This document shows, one piece after another, positions 54,431 through 63,060 of a stretch of 64,000 nucleotides of DNA (positions within the stretch are counted from its first letter, which is position 1; each line of letters starts with the position of its first letter). This stretch comes from Hymenobacter terrestris (lineage in GTDB: Bacteria > Bacteroidota > Bacteroidia > Cytophagales > Hymenobacteraceae). Both the position numbers and the translations under genes were made by a program. The stretch spans positions 124,001 through 188,000 of the forward strand of contig NZ_JABKAV010000001.1 in assembly GCF_013377905.1 (NCBI RefSeq), in the 5' to 3' direction. The notes beneath the pieces are model-generated. The model was not told where the DNA came from and searched no databases. It saw only the letters and a list, made by a program, of their open reading frames with translations.

Positions 54431-54674
54431 GGCAAAGAGAGTGGCGGAACCGGGCGGCTGGTCGGGCGAGGGGTGGGCCAGCGCCGCACGGTGTTGTATG
54501 TGCTGGGTATTGAAGTGCGGGAAATGAGCAGACTAGTGAAGAGCTAAGCAGTGTGTCGCGGGCGCGCCGCATGGTTACTTGGCCATCAACAAACCGGAAA
54601 AGCTACCAAGCGGCGGGGCAGGTGGCGCACCAGCCAGCTTGCATCTTTCCGGTAGACTACTTTTTCTTCGCCTA
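54431..54674. other. Gap between sigma and anti-sigma genes
   Basis: 244 bp with no ORF of note. It may contain an additional promoter for the anti-sigma gene, but no clear box was identified. Confidence 0.35.
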
Positions 54675-55235
54675 TCAAAGTCCGTGTTGCCGGGCTAATT
54701 CGAGGAGCTTCTTACGAGCCCGGCTGTATTGTGATTTAGAAGTGGATTCGCTGATGTTGAGAATACCGGCAATTTCGGCGTGGTCGTAACCTTCGAGCAG
54801 ATACAAGGTGAGCACGACGCGGTAGCCGTCGGGCAGATCCTGCACGCAGCGGCGCACCACATCGGCCCGCCAGCTGGTTATTTCCGGCTCGGGGCCGTAG
54901 TCGGTAGCTTCGGCGGCGGCATCGTGCTGCTCGCCCAGCGGCACCAGACTCAGGCGCCGATTGCGCAGGCAGTTGATGCTTTTGTTGATGACGATGCGCT
55001 TGAGCCAAGAGCCGAACGACGAGTCGCCCTTGTAGCTATGCAGCTCCCGAAACGCACTCAAAAACGCTTCCTGCAGCACATCCTCGGCCTCGGCATAGTC
55101 GCCGGTGATGCGCAACGAGGCGTTGAACATGGCTTTGGCGTAACGCTTGTAGATTTCGGCCTGGGCGCGCCGGTCACCCAAGCGGCACCGCTCGACCAGC
55201 GGCGCGTTGATGTCGGTATAGGCAAAAGCTTCCAT
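54675..55235 (-). CDS. ECF-type RNA polymerase sigma factor
   Basis: A 186-residue sigma-70-family factor of the extracytoplasmic-function type. Region 2 is at about 18-90 with ITGDYAEAEDVLQEAFLSAF and SYKGDSSFGSWLKRIVINKS, and region 4 at about 125-182 with LPDGYRVVLTLYLLEGYDHA followed by EIAGILNISESTSKSQYSRA. It is upstream of a membrane anti-sigma candidate and a surface-protein gene. A candidate -7 box TACCTTTC (55277-55270) lies in its leader, within a small hairpin. Confidence 0.93.
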   Translation of the reverse strand: MEAFAYTDINAPLVERCRLGDRRAQAEIYKRYAKAMFNASLRITGDYAEAEDVLQEAFLSAFRELHSYKGDSSFGSWLKRIVINKSINCLRNRRLSLVPLGEQHDAAAEATDYGPEPEITSWRADVVRRCVQDLPDGYRVVLTLYLLEGYDHAEIAGILNISESTSKSQYSRARKKLLELARQHGL

Positions 55236-55263
55236 AAGGTGTGGCAGCAGTAACGAAACAAAA

Positions 55264-55288
55264 GAGTGGGAAAGGTAAATATCCCACT
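55264..55288. repeat. Small inverted repeat in the sigma gene leader
   Basis: AGTGGGA (left) and TCCCACT (right) flank AAGGTAAATA. It overlaps the candidate -7 box of the ECF sigma gene and could be an operator. Confidence 0.4.
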
Positions 55289-55506
55289 TTCCGGGCGAAC
55301 CGACACGCGCCGGCAGTTAAGTAGTACAAAGACCAGCAGCCGGGCTGGTAGTTGCACTCCGCAGATAAGACAGCTGCCAATTCCGGATTGTTCACTAACA
55401 GACAGCGGTTGTCGGCCGGTGCCTCACTTGTTGAACTCAGGTTATCGCGCAACATCCCAAAACACCATCTTCGAATGGTTTTAGACCTCATCGTCCACTC
55501 TGTTTT

Positions 55507-56019
55507 ATAAAGCGCTTTTACTCTTTGCCCGTGCTGTTCCTCAGCGCCACCCTGTTTTCTGCCTGCGAAAAAGTCAACTTCGGTGACGACGGCGGCATCA
55601 CCGAACGCGACAGTACTGGACTTACCACTGGTCATGTAGATAAGTCGGACTGGGGCTCTGACGCCACCTGGAAAAAGCAGGAGCTGGACTTGTTCAAGGG
55701 CCTGGACCTCGACCTGAATGGTACCCAGCAGGGTGGCGTCAGGGACATTATTTTATACCCAAACCCTGTTGCGACCGAAGCTGCTTTTCGTGTCGGGCAG
55801 TCCGGCAGTGCCACCCAATTTGCTTGGGTAATGGTAGACAGGAAGTATAAAGTGGTGATGAAGTTGATAAATGACGCACGCATTTCGGGCAATGGCAGCG
55901 GGTACTCATTTGATTTTAGTTCGCTCAAAAAAGGGGAAACTTACCGGATGTACTATGTTTTCCATACCGGCACCAACTTGGTTAGTAAAGGGCACGGCGA
56001 TATTAAGATACTCGACTAG
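55507..56019 (+). CDS. Putative lipoprotein with non-canonical start
   Basis: A 170-residue protein starting with a lipoprotein signal if initiation is at ATA 55507: KRFYSLPVLFLSATLFSAC puts the lipid-modified Cys at residue 20. The only standard start in frame is a TTG at 55525, which would remove the positively charged N-region. No ATG, GTG or TTG lies upstream before a stop at 55432-55434. The C-terminal half has DIILYPNPVATEAAFRVGQS, reminiscent of T9SS sorting domains. No function assigned. Confidence 0.55.
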   Translation: MKRFYSLPVLFLSATLFSACEKVNFGDDGGITERDSTGLTTGHVDKSDWGSDATWKKQELDLFKGLDLDLNGTQQGGVRDIILYPNPVATEAAFRVGQSGSATQFAWVMVDRKYKVVMKLINDARISGNGSGYSFDFSSLKKGETYRMYYVFHTGTNLVSKGHGDIKILD

Positions 56020-56121
56020 CCTCGGCGAGCTATTACAAGCACTGTTGCCGGACTTATCAAACGCAAACGGCCCGCCCGGTAAAACCGAGCGGGCCGTTTG
56101 CGTACTCTCGAAGCGCTAAGG

Positions 56122-57720
56122 TTACACGTCGAACTTGATGCCCTGGGCCAGTGGCAGCGTGGTGCTGTAGTTGATGGTGTTGGTCTGGCGGCGCATGTAC
56201 ACCTTCCAGGCGTCAGAGCCAGATTCGCGGCCTCCGCCGGTTTCCTTTTCGCCCCCGAAAGCGCCGCCTATTTCGGCCCCGCTCGTGCCGATGTTTACGT
56301 TGGCAATGCCGCAGTCGGAGCCGCCCTGGCTGAGGAAGGCCTCGGCCTCCCGCATGTTGAGCGTGAAGATGCTCGACGACAAGCCCTGGCGCACGCCGTT
56401 CTGCAGGTCGATGGCGGCCATTACGTCGCCGCTGTACTTAATGAGGTACAGAATGGGCGCGAAGGTTTCGTCCTGCACCGTGGCGTACTCGTTCTTCGCC
56501 TCCACAATGGCGGGCGTTACGTAGGTACCGGTCGCGTATTTCTCACCTTCGAGTACTTCGCCGCCGATGAGCAGCTTGCCGCCTTCGCTTTGCACCGCTT
56601 TCAGGGCCTTCTGAAAACCATCCACCGAATCCTTGTCAATCAGCGGACCGACCAGCGTTCCGTCCTGCAGCGGGTGGCCGATGGGCAGGTTGGGGTATAT
56701 TTTGAGCAGGTGGGCCTTCACGTCGTCGTAAATCGAGTCGTGGATGATGAGACGGCGCGTGCTGGTGCAGCGCTGCCCACAGGTACCCACGGCCCCAAAC
56801 ACGATGCCCGGCATGGCAATGCTCAGGTCGGCGTGCTCGGTGAGGATGATGGCGTTGTTGCCGCCCAGCTCCAGCAACGACTTGCCCAAGCGGGCACCTA
56901 CAGCCTCCCCTACTTTCTTGCCCATGCGGGTGCTGCCGGTGGCCGACACCAGCGGCACGCGCCCATCGGCGGCCATTTTGGCCCCGATTTCAGCATCGCC
57001 AATAATCAGGTTGAAGATGCCCTCGGGTAGCTCGTTTTCCTCCAGCACGCTCTTGATGATGTGCTGAATGGCCACGCCCGTGAGCGGGGTTTTCTCGGAG
57101 GGTTTCCAGATGCAGGTGTCGCCGCAGACGGCAGCCAGCATGGCGTTCCAGCTCCAGACCGCCACCGGAAAGTTGAAGGCCGAGATGATGCCCACCACGC
57201 CCAGCGGGTGGTACTGCTCGTACATGCGGTGGGCAGGGCGCTCCGAGTGCATGGTGAGGCCGTGCAGCTGGCGCGAAAGACCCACGGCAAAGTCGCAGAT
57301 GTCAATCATTTCCTGCACTTCGCCGAGGCCTTCCTGCAGGATTTTGCCCATCTCGTAGCTCACCAGCTTGCCCAGGTCGTCCTTGTGGTCGCGGAGCTTG
57401 TTGCCAATCTGGCGCACGATTTCGCCGCGCTTGGGCGCCGGAACCAGCCGCCAGGTTTTGAACGCTTCCTGAGCCTTCGTAACAACCTGCTCGTAGTCTT
57501 CGGCCGTGGCCATGGACACGGTCCCGATTACCTGACCGTCGGCGGGCGAATAGATGGTGCGGGTGTTCTTGTTGTCGGTGCCGCCCCACTCCAGGCCGGT
57601 GCTCCAGGCGGCGTTGTGGGCCTGTACGCCCAGCGCGCGCAGTACCTGCCGGATGCCGTGCTGGTCGTGGTCCTGAACGTCGGTGCCGGTGGCAACAGCT
57701 TCTTCGAGTGCTTGCTTCAT
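56122..57720 (-). CDS. ALDH7-family aldehyde dehydrogenase (alpha-aminoadipic semialdehyde type)
   Basis: A 532-residue NAD-dependent aldehyde dehydrogenase. Motifs: GIISAFNFPVAVWSWNAM, Glu284 in SLLELGGNNA and the catalytic Cys318 in GTCGQRCTSTRR. These, together with SGAEIGGAFGGEKETGGGRE, place it in the ALDH7/antiquitin branch, which oxidises alpha-aminoadipic semialdehyde in lysine catabolism or handles betaine and lipid aldehydes. Gene is monocistronic. Confidence 0.9.
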   Translation of the reverse strand: MKQALEEAVATGTDVQDHDQHGIRQVLRALGVQAHNAAWSTGLEWGGTDNKNTRTIYSPADGQVIGTVSMATAEDYEQVVTKAQEAFKTWRLVPAPKRGEIVRQIGNKLRDHKDDLGKLVSYEMGKILQEGLGEVQEMIDICDFAVGLSRQLHGLTMHSERPAHRMYEQYHPLGVVGIISAFNFPVAVWSWNAMLAAVCGDTCIWKPSEKTPLTGVAIQHIIKSVLEENELPEGIFNLIIGDAEIGAKMAADGRVPLVSATGSTRMGKKVGEAVGARLGKSLLELGGNNAIILTEHADLSIAMPGIVFGAVGTCGQRCTSTRRLIIHDSIYDDVKAHLLKIYPNLPIGHPLQDGTLVGPLIDKDSVDGFQKALKAVQSEGGKLLIGGEVLEGEKYATGTYVTPAIVEAKNEYATVQDETFAPILYLIKYSGDVMAAIDLQNGVRQGLSSSIFTLNMREAEAFLSQGGSDCGIANVNIGTSGAEIGGAFGGEKETGGGRESGSDAWKVYMRRQTNTINYSTTLPLAQGIKFDV

Positions 57721-57856
57721 GAGGTGCGAAATATGGGTGGGATTACAATTTCAAGAGAATAAGGCCGCCGGAGCAGCCTTTTACAAAGCTAACAAATTAG
57801 ATTGGGGCCGGATTTTAACCGCGCCACCAGCCCTATCCGAATCAACTTCTCAGGCC

Positions 57857-57895
57857 ACAAAAAAACCTGCCATAGCTTACGCTACAGCAGGTTTT
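57857..57895 (-). terminator. Rho-independent terminator of the htrA gene
   Basis: On the minus strand a 9-bp stem (AAAACCTGC with GCAGGTTTT) plus an inner TAGC/GCTA pair is followed by seven T. It starts 30 bp after the stop of the HtrA-type gene. Confidence 0.85.
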
Positions 57896-57924
57896 ACTTC
57901 GTACCAAACGATAAGAGCTACTCC

Positions 57925-59436
57925 TTACTGCCCCTGCCCAATGGGGTAGTAGGCTTTGCGGCCGTCAGGGTACACGCCTTCTACGAGGGCGCCGTCGGTT
58001 TCTTTGGCTGCTTCGAGCAGGCGCTGCACATCCTGGGGCTTTTCGACGCGGTTTTTGTCGATGCGGGTGATAATGAAGCCGTCGGCAATGCCGGTTTCGC
58101 GGAAGTTGGAGTTGCGGATGCCGCTGATTTTAGCGCCGCCCTCAATCCCCAGCTTACCTTGCTCCTGGCGCGTTACCGGGCTCAGGCTGGCACCTTCATA
58201 CTTAATGGTGGTAGCAGCTGTTTCCCGAACTACATCGGTAGTACCAGTAGAGTTACGGAGCGTGGCGGTAGCCACACGATTGTTACCCTCGCGCAGATAG
58301 GCCACCTTGATTTTGTCGCCGGGGCGGAAGCGGGCAACCTGCTCCTGCAGCTGCGAAGAAGTGTTCACTTTCGCGCCGTTGATAGACGTGATAACGTCGC
58401 CTTCCTTAAGGCCCGCTTCAGCAGCACTGCTGCCTTTGCCAGCTCCCATCACGTATACGCCGCTTAGGGTGTTGAGCTTCTTTTCGGCAGCCAGCGTAGC
58501 ATCAATCTCGCGAATCTGGACACCCAGTAAGGCACGCTGCACCACTTTGTACTTCAACAGGTCATCAATTACCTTGCTCACGATGGAACTGGGGACAGCA
58601 AACGAGTAGCCCACAAACGAGCCGGTTTGTGAGGCAATGGCTGAGTTGATGCCAATCAGGTCGCCGCTGAGATTGACCAGTGCGCCACCCGAGTTACCGG
58701 GATTTACCACGGCGTCGGTCTGCAGAAACGACTCGATGCCCATGCCATCTTCGCGACGCAGGATGTTGATGTTGCGGCCCTTGGCCGAGATGATGCCGGC
58801 CGTTACGGTCGAGTTCAGGTTGAAAGGGTTGCCCACGGCCAGCACCCACTCGCCCACTTTCACGTCGTCGGAGTTGCCATAGCGGATGAAGGGCAGGTTG
58901 TCGGCCTTCACCTTGAGCAAGGCCAGGTCGGTGTTGGGGTCTTTGCCCACCAGCTCGGCCTCGAACTTGCGCTTGTCGTCCATCACCACCTCAATTTTGC
59001 TGGCTTTGTCGATAACATGGTTGTTGGTAACGATATAGCCGTTGGCGGCAATGATAACGCCCGAGCCCGAGCCCTGCTGGGGCTGCTGCTGGCGGCCCCG
59101 GCCGCGGTACTGGTCAAAATCGTCGCCGAAGAACTGGCGCAGGAAGGGGTCCATGCGCATGGCGGCATCATTCTGGCCGGCCTGGGGCGAGTACTCCGTC
59201 ATTACGTGTACTACGGCTGGCGTTACCGTGGCGGCGGCGGCCGTGAAGTTCAGACCGTCGGAAACGGCGTAAGTGCTGCTTTTGAGGGCGCTGGTGTAGC
59301 GCATATTAGGGTCGGCGGCCAGGGCTTGAGGCGAGTTGTCGCGCTCGGGTTCGAGCAGCTTATAGCCGCCCACGGCCACACCTCCGCCCAGAATGGCGGA
59401 GCCCAGCAGGCCGAGCATCATTTGTTTTGCTTGCAT
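57925..59436 (-). CDS. DegP/HtrA periplasmic serine endopeptidase
   Basis: A 503-residue protease/chaperone. An N-terminal hydrophobic segment (about 6-27) is followed by the trypsin-like domain with His140 (VTNNHVID), Asp170 (NTDLALLKV) and Ser249 (NPGNSGGALV), then two PDZ domains (about 310-405 and 415-500). It degrades or refolds damaged envelope proteins. A GQ-rich loop (GRGRQQQPQQGSGSG) precedes the catalytic domain. Monocistronic. Confidence 0.94.
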   Translation of the reverse strand: MQAKQMMLGLLGSAILGGGVAVGGYKLLEPERDNSPQALAADPNMRYTSALKSSTYAVSDGLNFTAAAATVTPAVVHVMTEYSPQAGQNDAAMRMDPFLRQFFGDDFDQYRGRGRQQQPQQGSGSGVIIAANGYIVTNNHVIDKASKIEVVMDDKRKFEAELVGKDPNTDLALLKVKADNLPFIRYGNSDDVKVGEWVLAVGNPFNLNSTVTAGIISAKGRNINILRREDGMGIESFLQTDAVVNPGNSGGALVNLSGDLIGINSAIASQTGSFVGYSFAVPSSIVSKVIDDLLKYKVVQRALLGVQIREIDATLAAEKKLNTLSGVYVMGAGKGSSAAEAGLKEGDVITSINGAKVNTSSQLQEQVARFRPGDKIKVAYLREGNNRVATATLRNSTGTTDVVRETAATTIKYEGASLSPVTRQEQGKLGIEGGAKISGIRNSNFRETGIADGFIITRIDKNRVEKPQDVQRLLEAAKETDGALVEGVYPDGRKAYYPIGQGQ

Positions 59437-59700
59437 GGGTATTGAAAAGTTAGGGGTAAATAGCGAAAATTGAATTTACAACGAAAAAGTGGAGCAGACC
59501 ATCAAACGGCACAGCCAAATCTTCTCTGGTTGCTTCTACAACGCCGGATACCTGATCTATGGTGCCCGGTTGCATGGGCGTTCAGGGATTAAAACAGCCC
59601 GTTGGTAGATTGTTTTGGCTAAGCGGCACATTATTGGCGCGTTAGCGGCTCATAATAAGCCAGAAAGGCACTCGACCGAAGCGCCCCTGCTGAGCAACAA
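59437..59700. other. Gap between htrA and the hsp20 remnant
   Basis: 264 bp with no gene, repeat or RNA recognised. It must contain the htrA promoter on the minus strand; only a weak TTG...TATTTACC pair (near 59462-59480) was noticed. Confidence 0.35.
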
Positions 59701-60094
59701 TCAGCGTACCTCGATTTGCCGCTTGCTTACCTTCTGGCTGTCAAAGGGCAGCGTCAGGTGCAGGATGCCGTTGGTGAGTTGGACGTTGATGGCCGTCACG
59801 TCCACGGTATCGAGCAGGCGAAAGATGCGGGCGAATTTTCCGTAGCCCGACTCGACACGGCGAAACTGCGGAACATTTTCGGCGACTTCCAGAGCTTTCC
59901 GCTCACCACTGACGGCGAGCTGGCCTTCCTGGAAGTCGATTTTCACATCATCCTTCGCTACGCCGGGCAGCACGAGCTGCAGTTGGAATCCTTCGGGGCC
60001 TCCAATACGTCGGCAGCGTATCGCGCAGCATCTCGTGGAGTGCCGAATGAAAGGAAGGCCGGGCCGGACGGTTGTTGTACAGCAATGTTGCCAT
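59701..60094 (-). pseudogene. Frameshifted Hsp20/alpha-crystallin gene
   Basis: The expected small heat-shock protein begins at ATG 60094 (MATLLYNNRPARPSFHSALH) and ends at 59701. The frame breaks in the G-run 59995-59998 (CCCC on the coding strand): after TLPTYWRP the first frame runs into RRIPTAARAARRSEG and stops, while the other frame continues as EGFQLQLVLPGVAKDDVKID. Joined, they give about 130 residues with the alpha-crystallin features GVAKDDVKI and NGILHLTLP. Deleting one C restores the gene, so this is a recent one-base insertion, a phase-variable run or a sequencing error. Confidence 0.8.
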
Positions 60095-60170
60095 AGTAGT
60101 GCAGAAAGTAAGGCTGAGATTGAATAGCCGGTCGTGCAACCGACGACCCTCCTATACCTTAAATTCTATA

Positions 60171-60197
60171 CCAATTGAAACCAATTGAATACCAATG
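60171..60197 (-). promoter_or_regulatory. Tandem CCAATTG repeats upstream of hsp20
   Basis: CCAATTG at 60171-60177 and 60181-60187 (10-bp period) with a third partial copy CCAATG at 60192-60197. It lies about 77-100 bp upstream of the hsp20 start, in an AT-rich 208-bp region. The helical phasing suggests a protein-binding site. Confidence 0.45.
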
Positions 60198-60302
60198 CCA
60201 TATTGACATTTACCGCCCGATTTATTCAGCTAACTGTTTTGAGGCTAGTACCTATCAACTGAAAAAGATATTCAACGAGCGGCAAGGTGGCAATACAGGC
60301 TG

Positions 60303-61136
60303 CTAGTGCTGCGTGGGCAGCGGCTGGCGGTCGGCGTCGAGGGCATGGCTGCCCAGCGTTACGCGCAAATCAAGGCCAATGGTAGGTGTGAGCAGGTTGA
60401 CTTTGCCGCCCGATACGGGGTTGCCATTTTGGTCGAACTGAACCAACGAGTTTATATAGTGGGTTTGCGAAGCCACCCAGGGCGTGAAGTCGAAACGGGG
60501 CGAGAGGCGCACTCCTACTTCCCCCCGCAGATTGCCGAAATCCACGAACCGCTCCTTCAACTCGTCCTCATCACGCTGGAAGCGCAGATACGTCAGCGCC
60601 TCGTAGGCAACGCGCGGCCGCAGCTTCACAGTAGGGCCTACCGCAAATTCGCGGTCAAGTCCCAGGCGTAGGCGGGCGTGGGCGCGGTTGTTACTGCTGT
60701 TGTTGCCATAGGAGTCATTAGTGACAATAGCGTATTCCGCCGCCAGTCGTTGTGTGAAGCCAAATTTACCCAGCATGCCAGCATGCCGTAGCAGTGCGCC
60801 AGGAACAAGATTACCAGGCAGCCCCAGGAAATCACCGTAGCTTCCGCCCGCATCGCTCCCGATGCGTAACGTGGAGCCCCAACTCCACTGCTCGCTCCAG
60901 AAATGCTCGTAGCCCAACCGGAGCTGCCCCCCGGCAAACGTGCTGCCCCCTCGGTTCGCTTGGCTAAATAGATTGACTCCCACCAGCACGTAGTCGTTGC
61001 CGGGTAGAGCTATTTCGGCCTGCACCTCGGGCAGCACTACTACGTCGGAAGTGATACGGCGCTGGGCCGCAGCAAACTCAGTAGTTAGCGCCAGCAGAAA
61101 CGTAGCCGCAACGGTAGCAAGTAGGTGGGTGCGCAT
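60303..61136 (-). CDS. Putative outer-membrane beta-barrel protein
   Basis: A 277-residue exported protein: signal peptide 1-24 (LLATVAATFLLALTTEFAAA), followed by alternating strands with FAGGQLRLGYEHFWSEQWSW and LSPRFDFTPWVASQTHYINS. The ends and composition suggest an outer-membrane barrel similar to DUF2490 proteins, but no firm family match was made. Confidence 0.65.
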   Translation of the reverse strand: MRTHLLATVAATFLLALTTEFAAAQRRITSDVVVLPEVQAEIALPGNDYVLVGVNLFSQANRGGSTFAGGQLRLGYEHFWSEQWSWGSTLRIGSDAGGSYGDFLGLPGNLVPGALLRHAGMLGKFGFTQRLAAEYAIVTNDSYGNNSSNNRAHARLRLGLDREFAVGPTVKLRPRVAYEALTYLRFQRDEDELKERFVDFGNLRGEVGVRLSPRFDFTPWVASQTHYINSLVQFDQNGNPVSGGKVNLLTPTIGLDLRVTLGSHALDADRQPLPTQH

Positions 61137-61230
61137 AAAGCGGAGACAAGTAATCTGGAGGCCGAATGTGGCTCCTCAATGTTACTGAAAAAGGCCGGAT
61201 ATCATTGGTCCGCCACCATAAGGCCCGTTC

Positions 61231-62430
61231 CTACTTCTCCGCCAGTTCGCATAGCGTCAGCCAGGCCATCAAGCCAGGGCCCACTTCCAGCGCGTGCGGG
61301 TCAACATCAAATGTGGGCGTATGGACGGAGGCCGTAAGACGGCCGCTGCCATCGGCGGCGGCCGTGCCAAGGCGGTAAAAGCAGGCGCTGGCGGCCTGGC
61401 TGAAGTAGGCAAAATCCTCGGCGGCCATCCACTGGTCGAGTTCCACCACGTTGGCACGGCCCAGGTATTCGATGGCGGCCTGCTCGGTGCGGGCGGTGAG
61501 GGCGGGCTCGTTTTCGAGGTAAGGGTAGCCACGGCGGATTTCCAGCTCGCAGCTTGCGCCCATGCTTTCGGCCAAGCCTTCGCAAAGGCGGCGTAGGTGC
61601 TGGTGCGCCTCGTTGCGCCACTCCTCGTTCAGCGTCCGGAACGTGCCTTCCATGTACACTTCGTTGGGAATGACGTTGGTAGCACCCTGGGCAATGACTT
61701 TCCCGAACGACAGCACCGAGGGAAGCTTGGGGTTGGCGCGACGGCTCACAATCTGCTGGGCGGCCACAACAATGTGGGCCGCTACCAGCACCGGATCCAC
61801 GTTTTGCTCGGGCATGGCACCGTGGCCACCCTTGCCGCGCACGGTCAGGTACAGCTCGTCGGTGCTGGCCATATAGCGGCCGGCCCGCAGGCCCACTTTG
61901 CCAGCCGGCAGCATTGGGAAGACGTGCTGGCCCAATACGCTGGCCGGCTTCGGATTTTCAAGCACTCCTTCGGCAATCATCAGCGAAGCGCCACCGGGCA
62001 AGCGTTCCTCGCCGGGCTGGAACATAAGCTTCACGCTGCCCTCAAACTCGTCTTTCAACGATACCAGAATCCGGGCCGCGCCCAGCAGCGAAGCCGTGTG
62101 CACGTCGTGGCCGCAGGCGTGCATCACGCCGGGATTCTGCGACTTGTAAGGCACCTCGTTCTGCTCCATAATGGGCAGCGCGTCCATGTCGGCCCGTAGC
62201 GCCACGGTGCGGCTGCTTGGGTTGCGGCCCTCGATAACGGCTACCACGCCTGTCGCGGCAATAGGTTGGGGCTGCAACCCCAACTTCTGCAACTGCTCCG
62301 TTACGAAAGCCACCGTCTCATGCTCCTCAAACGACAGTTCGGGGTGGGCGTGCAGGTGCTGGCGCAGTGCCATAGTATCGGCCGCGGCTTCTGCCGCCAG
62401 CTGCTTCACGCGGGAAAGAAGATGGTTCAT
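61231..62430 (-). CDS. M20-family amidohydrolase
   Basis: A 399-residue cytoplasmic metalloenzyme of the M20D (amidohydrolase / IAA-amino acid hydrolase) type. Metal ligands include Cys106 and His108 in HACGHDVHTAS, the glutamates in QPGEERLPGG and a His in LGQHVFP. The lid-domain segment GGHGAMPEQNVDPVLVAAHI is typical. It hydrolyses N-acyl amino acids; the exact substrate is unknown. The gene is single. Confidence 0.9.
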   Translation of the reverse strand: MNHLLSRVKQLAAEAAADTMALRQHLHAHPELSFEEHETVAFVTEQLQKLGLQPQPIAATGVVAVIEGRNPSSRTVALRADMDALPIMEQNEVPYKSQNPGVMHACGHDVHTASLLGAARILVSLKDEFEGSVKLMFQPGEERLPGGASLMIAEGVLENPKPASVLGQHVFPMLPAGKVGLRAGRYMASTDELYLTVRGKGGHGAMPEQNVDPVLVAAHIVVAAQQIVSRRANPKLPSVLSFGKVIAQGATNVIPNEVYMEGTFRTLNEEWRNEAHQHLRRLCEGLAESMGASCELEIRRGYPYLENEPALTARTEQAAIEYLGRANVVELDQWMAAEDFAYFSQAASACFYRLGTAAADGSGRLTASVHTPTFDVDPHALEVGPGLMAWLTLCELAEK

Positions 62431-62434
62431 TCTT

Positions 62435-62474
62435 TTTAAGCTGATAGCTGTTAGCCTTTAGCTACCAGCTGATG
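62435..62474. repeat. AGCT-word repeat (AGCTGATAGCTGTTAGC type)
   Basis: AAGCTGATAGCTGTTAGC and TTTAGCTACCAGCTGATG form a degenerate inverted pair between the amidohydrolase and the SPOR-like gene. A similar vocabulary (GAGCTGCAAGCTATCAGC) follows tsf at 19456-19490. Confidence 0.45.
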
Positions 62475-62511
62475 TGTACTTTGACGGCCGGCCTCAGCGC
62501 AAGCTAACGGC

Positions 62512-63060
62512 TTAATAACCGGTCTTATTGATAATCACCTGCATAGATTCCAGTTCGGCGCGCGGAGCCAGGGGGCGCAGGCGCAGCAGGGCCTGGGCGG
62601 CTTCGAGGCGGGTAAGGTAGTCGCCTACCTGCAAGCGGAAGATGGGCTGCTTATAGGTCAGATAGTCGGTTTCTTCGGGGTAGCGGCTGATAATGGCCCG
62701 GCGGATGCTCATGGCTTTGTCCTTCTCCAGCCCCACATACGCCAGCACCCGGTAGCCTTGGGCATACTTAACATTGCGGTTGGTGTATGCCAAATCACGC
62801 AGGCGCTGCTCTATCTGGTCGTTCACCTGGTTGGCAGGTGGCACCGGCCGCACCCGCGGCGCGGTTGTCGCAGCCGGTGCTTTAGGTGCCGGAAATACTG
62901 GCCGGAAACGGCTCAGATCCTCTGGCGGCACCTGCGGGGCACGGCGCGCAGTATCGGCGGCCGGCGCCGCGGGCCCCGTGGCGGCACAGGCGCCCAATGA
63001 AAGCAGGCCACACAACAGCAGCACGTTACGAAGCAGCGGAAGTGTTGTGGTCGGAGTCAT
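62512..63060 (-). CDS. Lipoprotein with SPOR-like domain
   Basis: A 182-residue lipoprotein; lipobox LLSLGAC gives Cys25. A proline/alanine linker (about 30-75) precedes a C-terminal segment (about 100-178) with YRVLAYVGLEKDKAMSIRRA and IFRLQVGDYLTRLEAAQALL, similar to SPOR domains that bind denuded peptidoglycan. The start overlaps the deoC gene by 35 bp, so the pair is probably coupled. Confidence 0.72.
   Translation of the reverse strand: MTPTTTLPLLRNVLLLCGLLSLGACAATGPAAPAADTARRAPQVPPEDLSRFRPVFPAPKAPAATTAPRVRPVPPANQVNDQIEQRLRDLAYTNRNVKYAQGYRVLAYVGLEKDKAMSIRRAIISRYPEETDYLTYKQPIFRLQVGDYLTRLEAAQALLRLRPLAPRAELESMQVIINKTGY

Noticed and set aside
56098-57030. A plus-strand open frame of about 310 codons
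   Set aside because: It is antisense to the ALDH7 gene, which has complete catalytic motifs.
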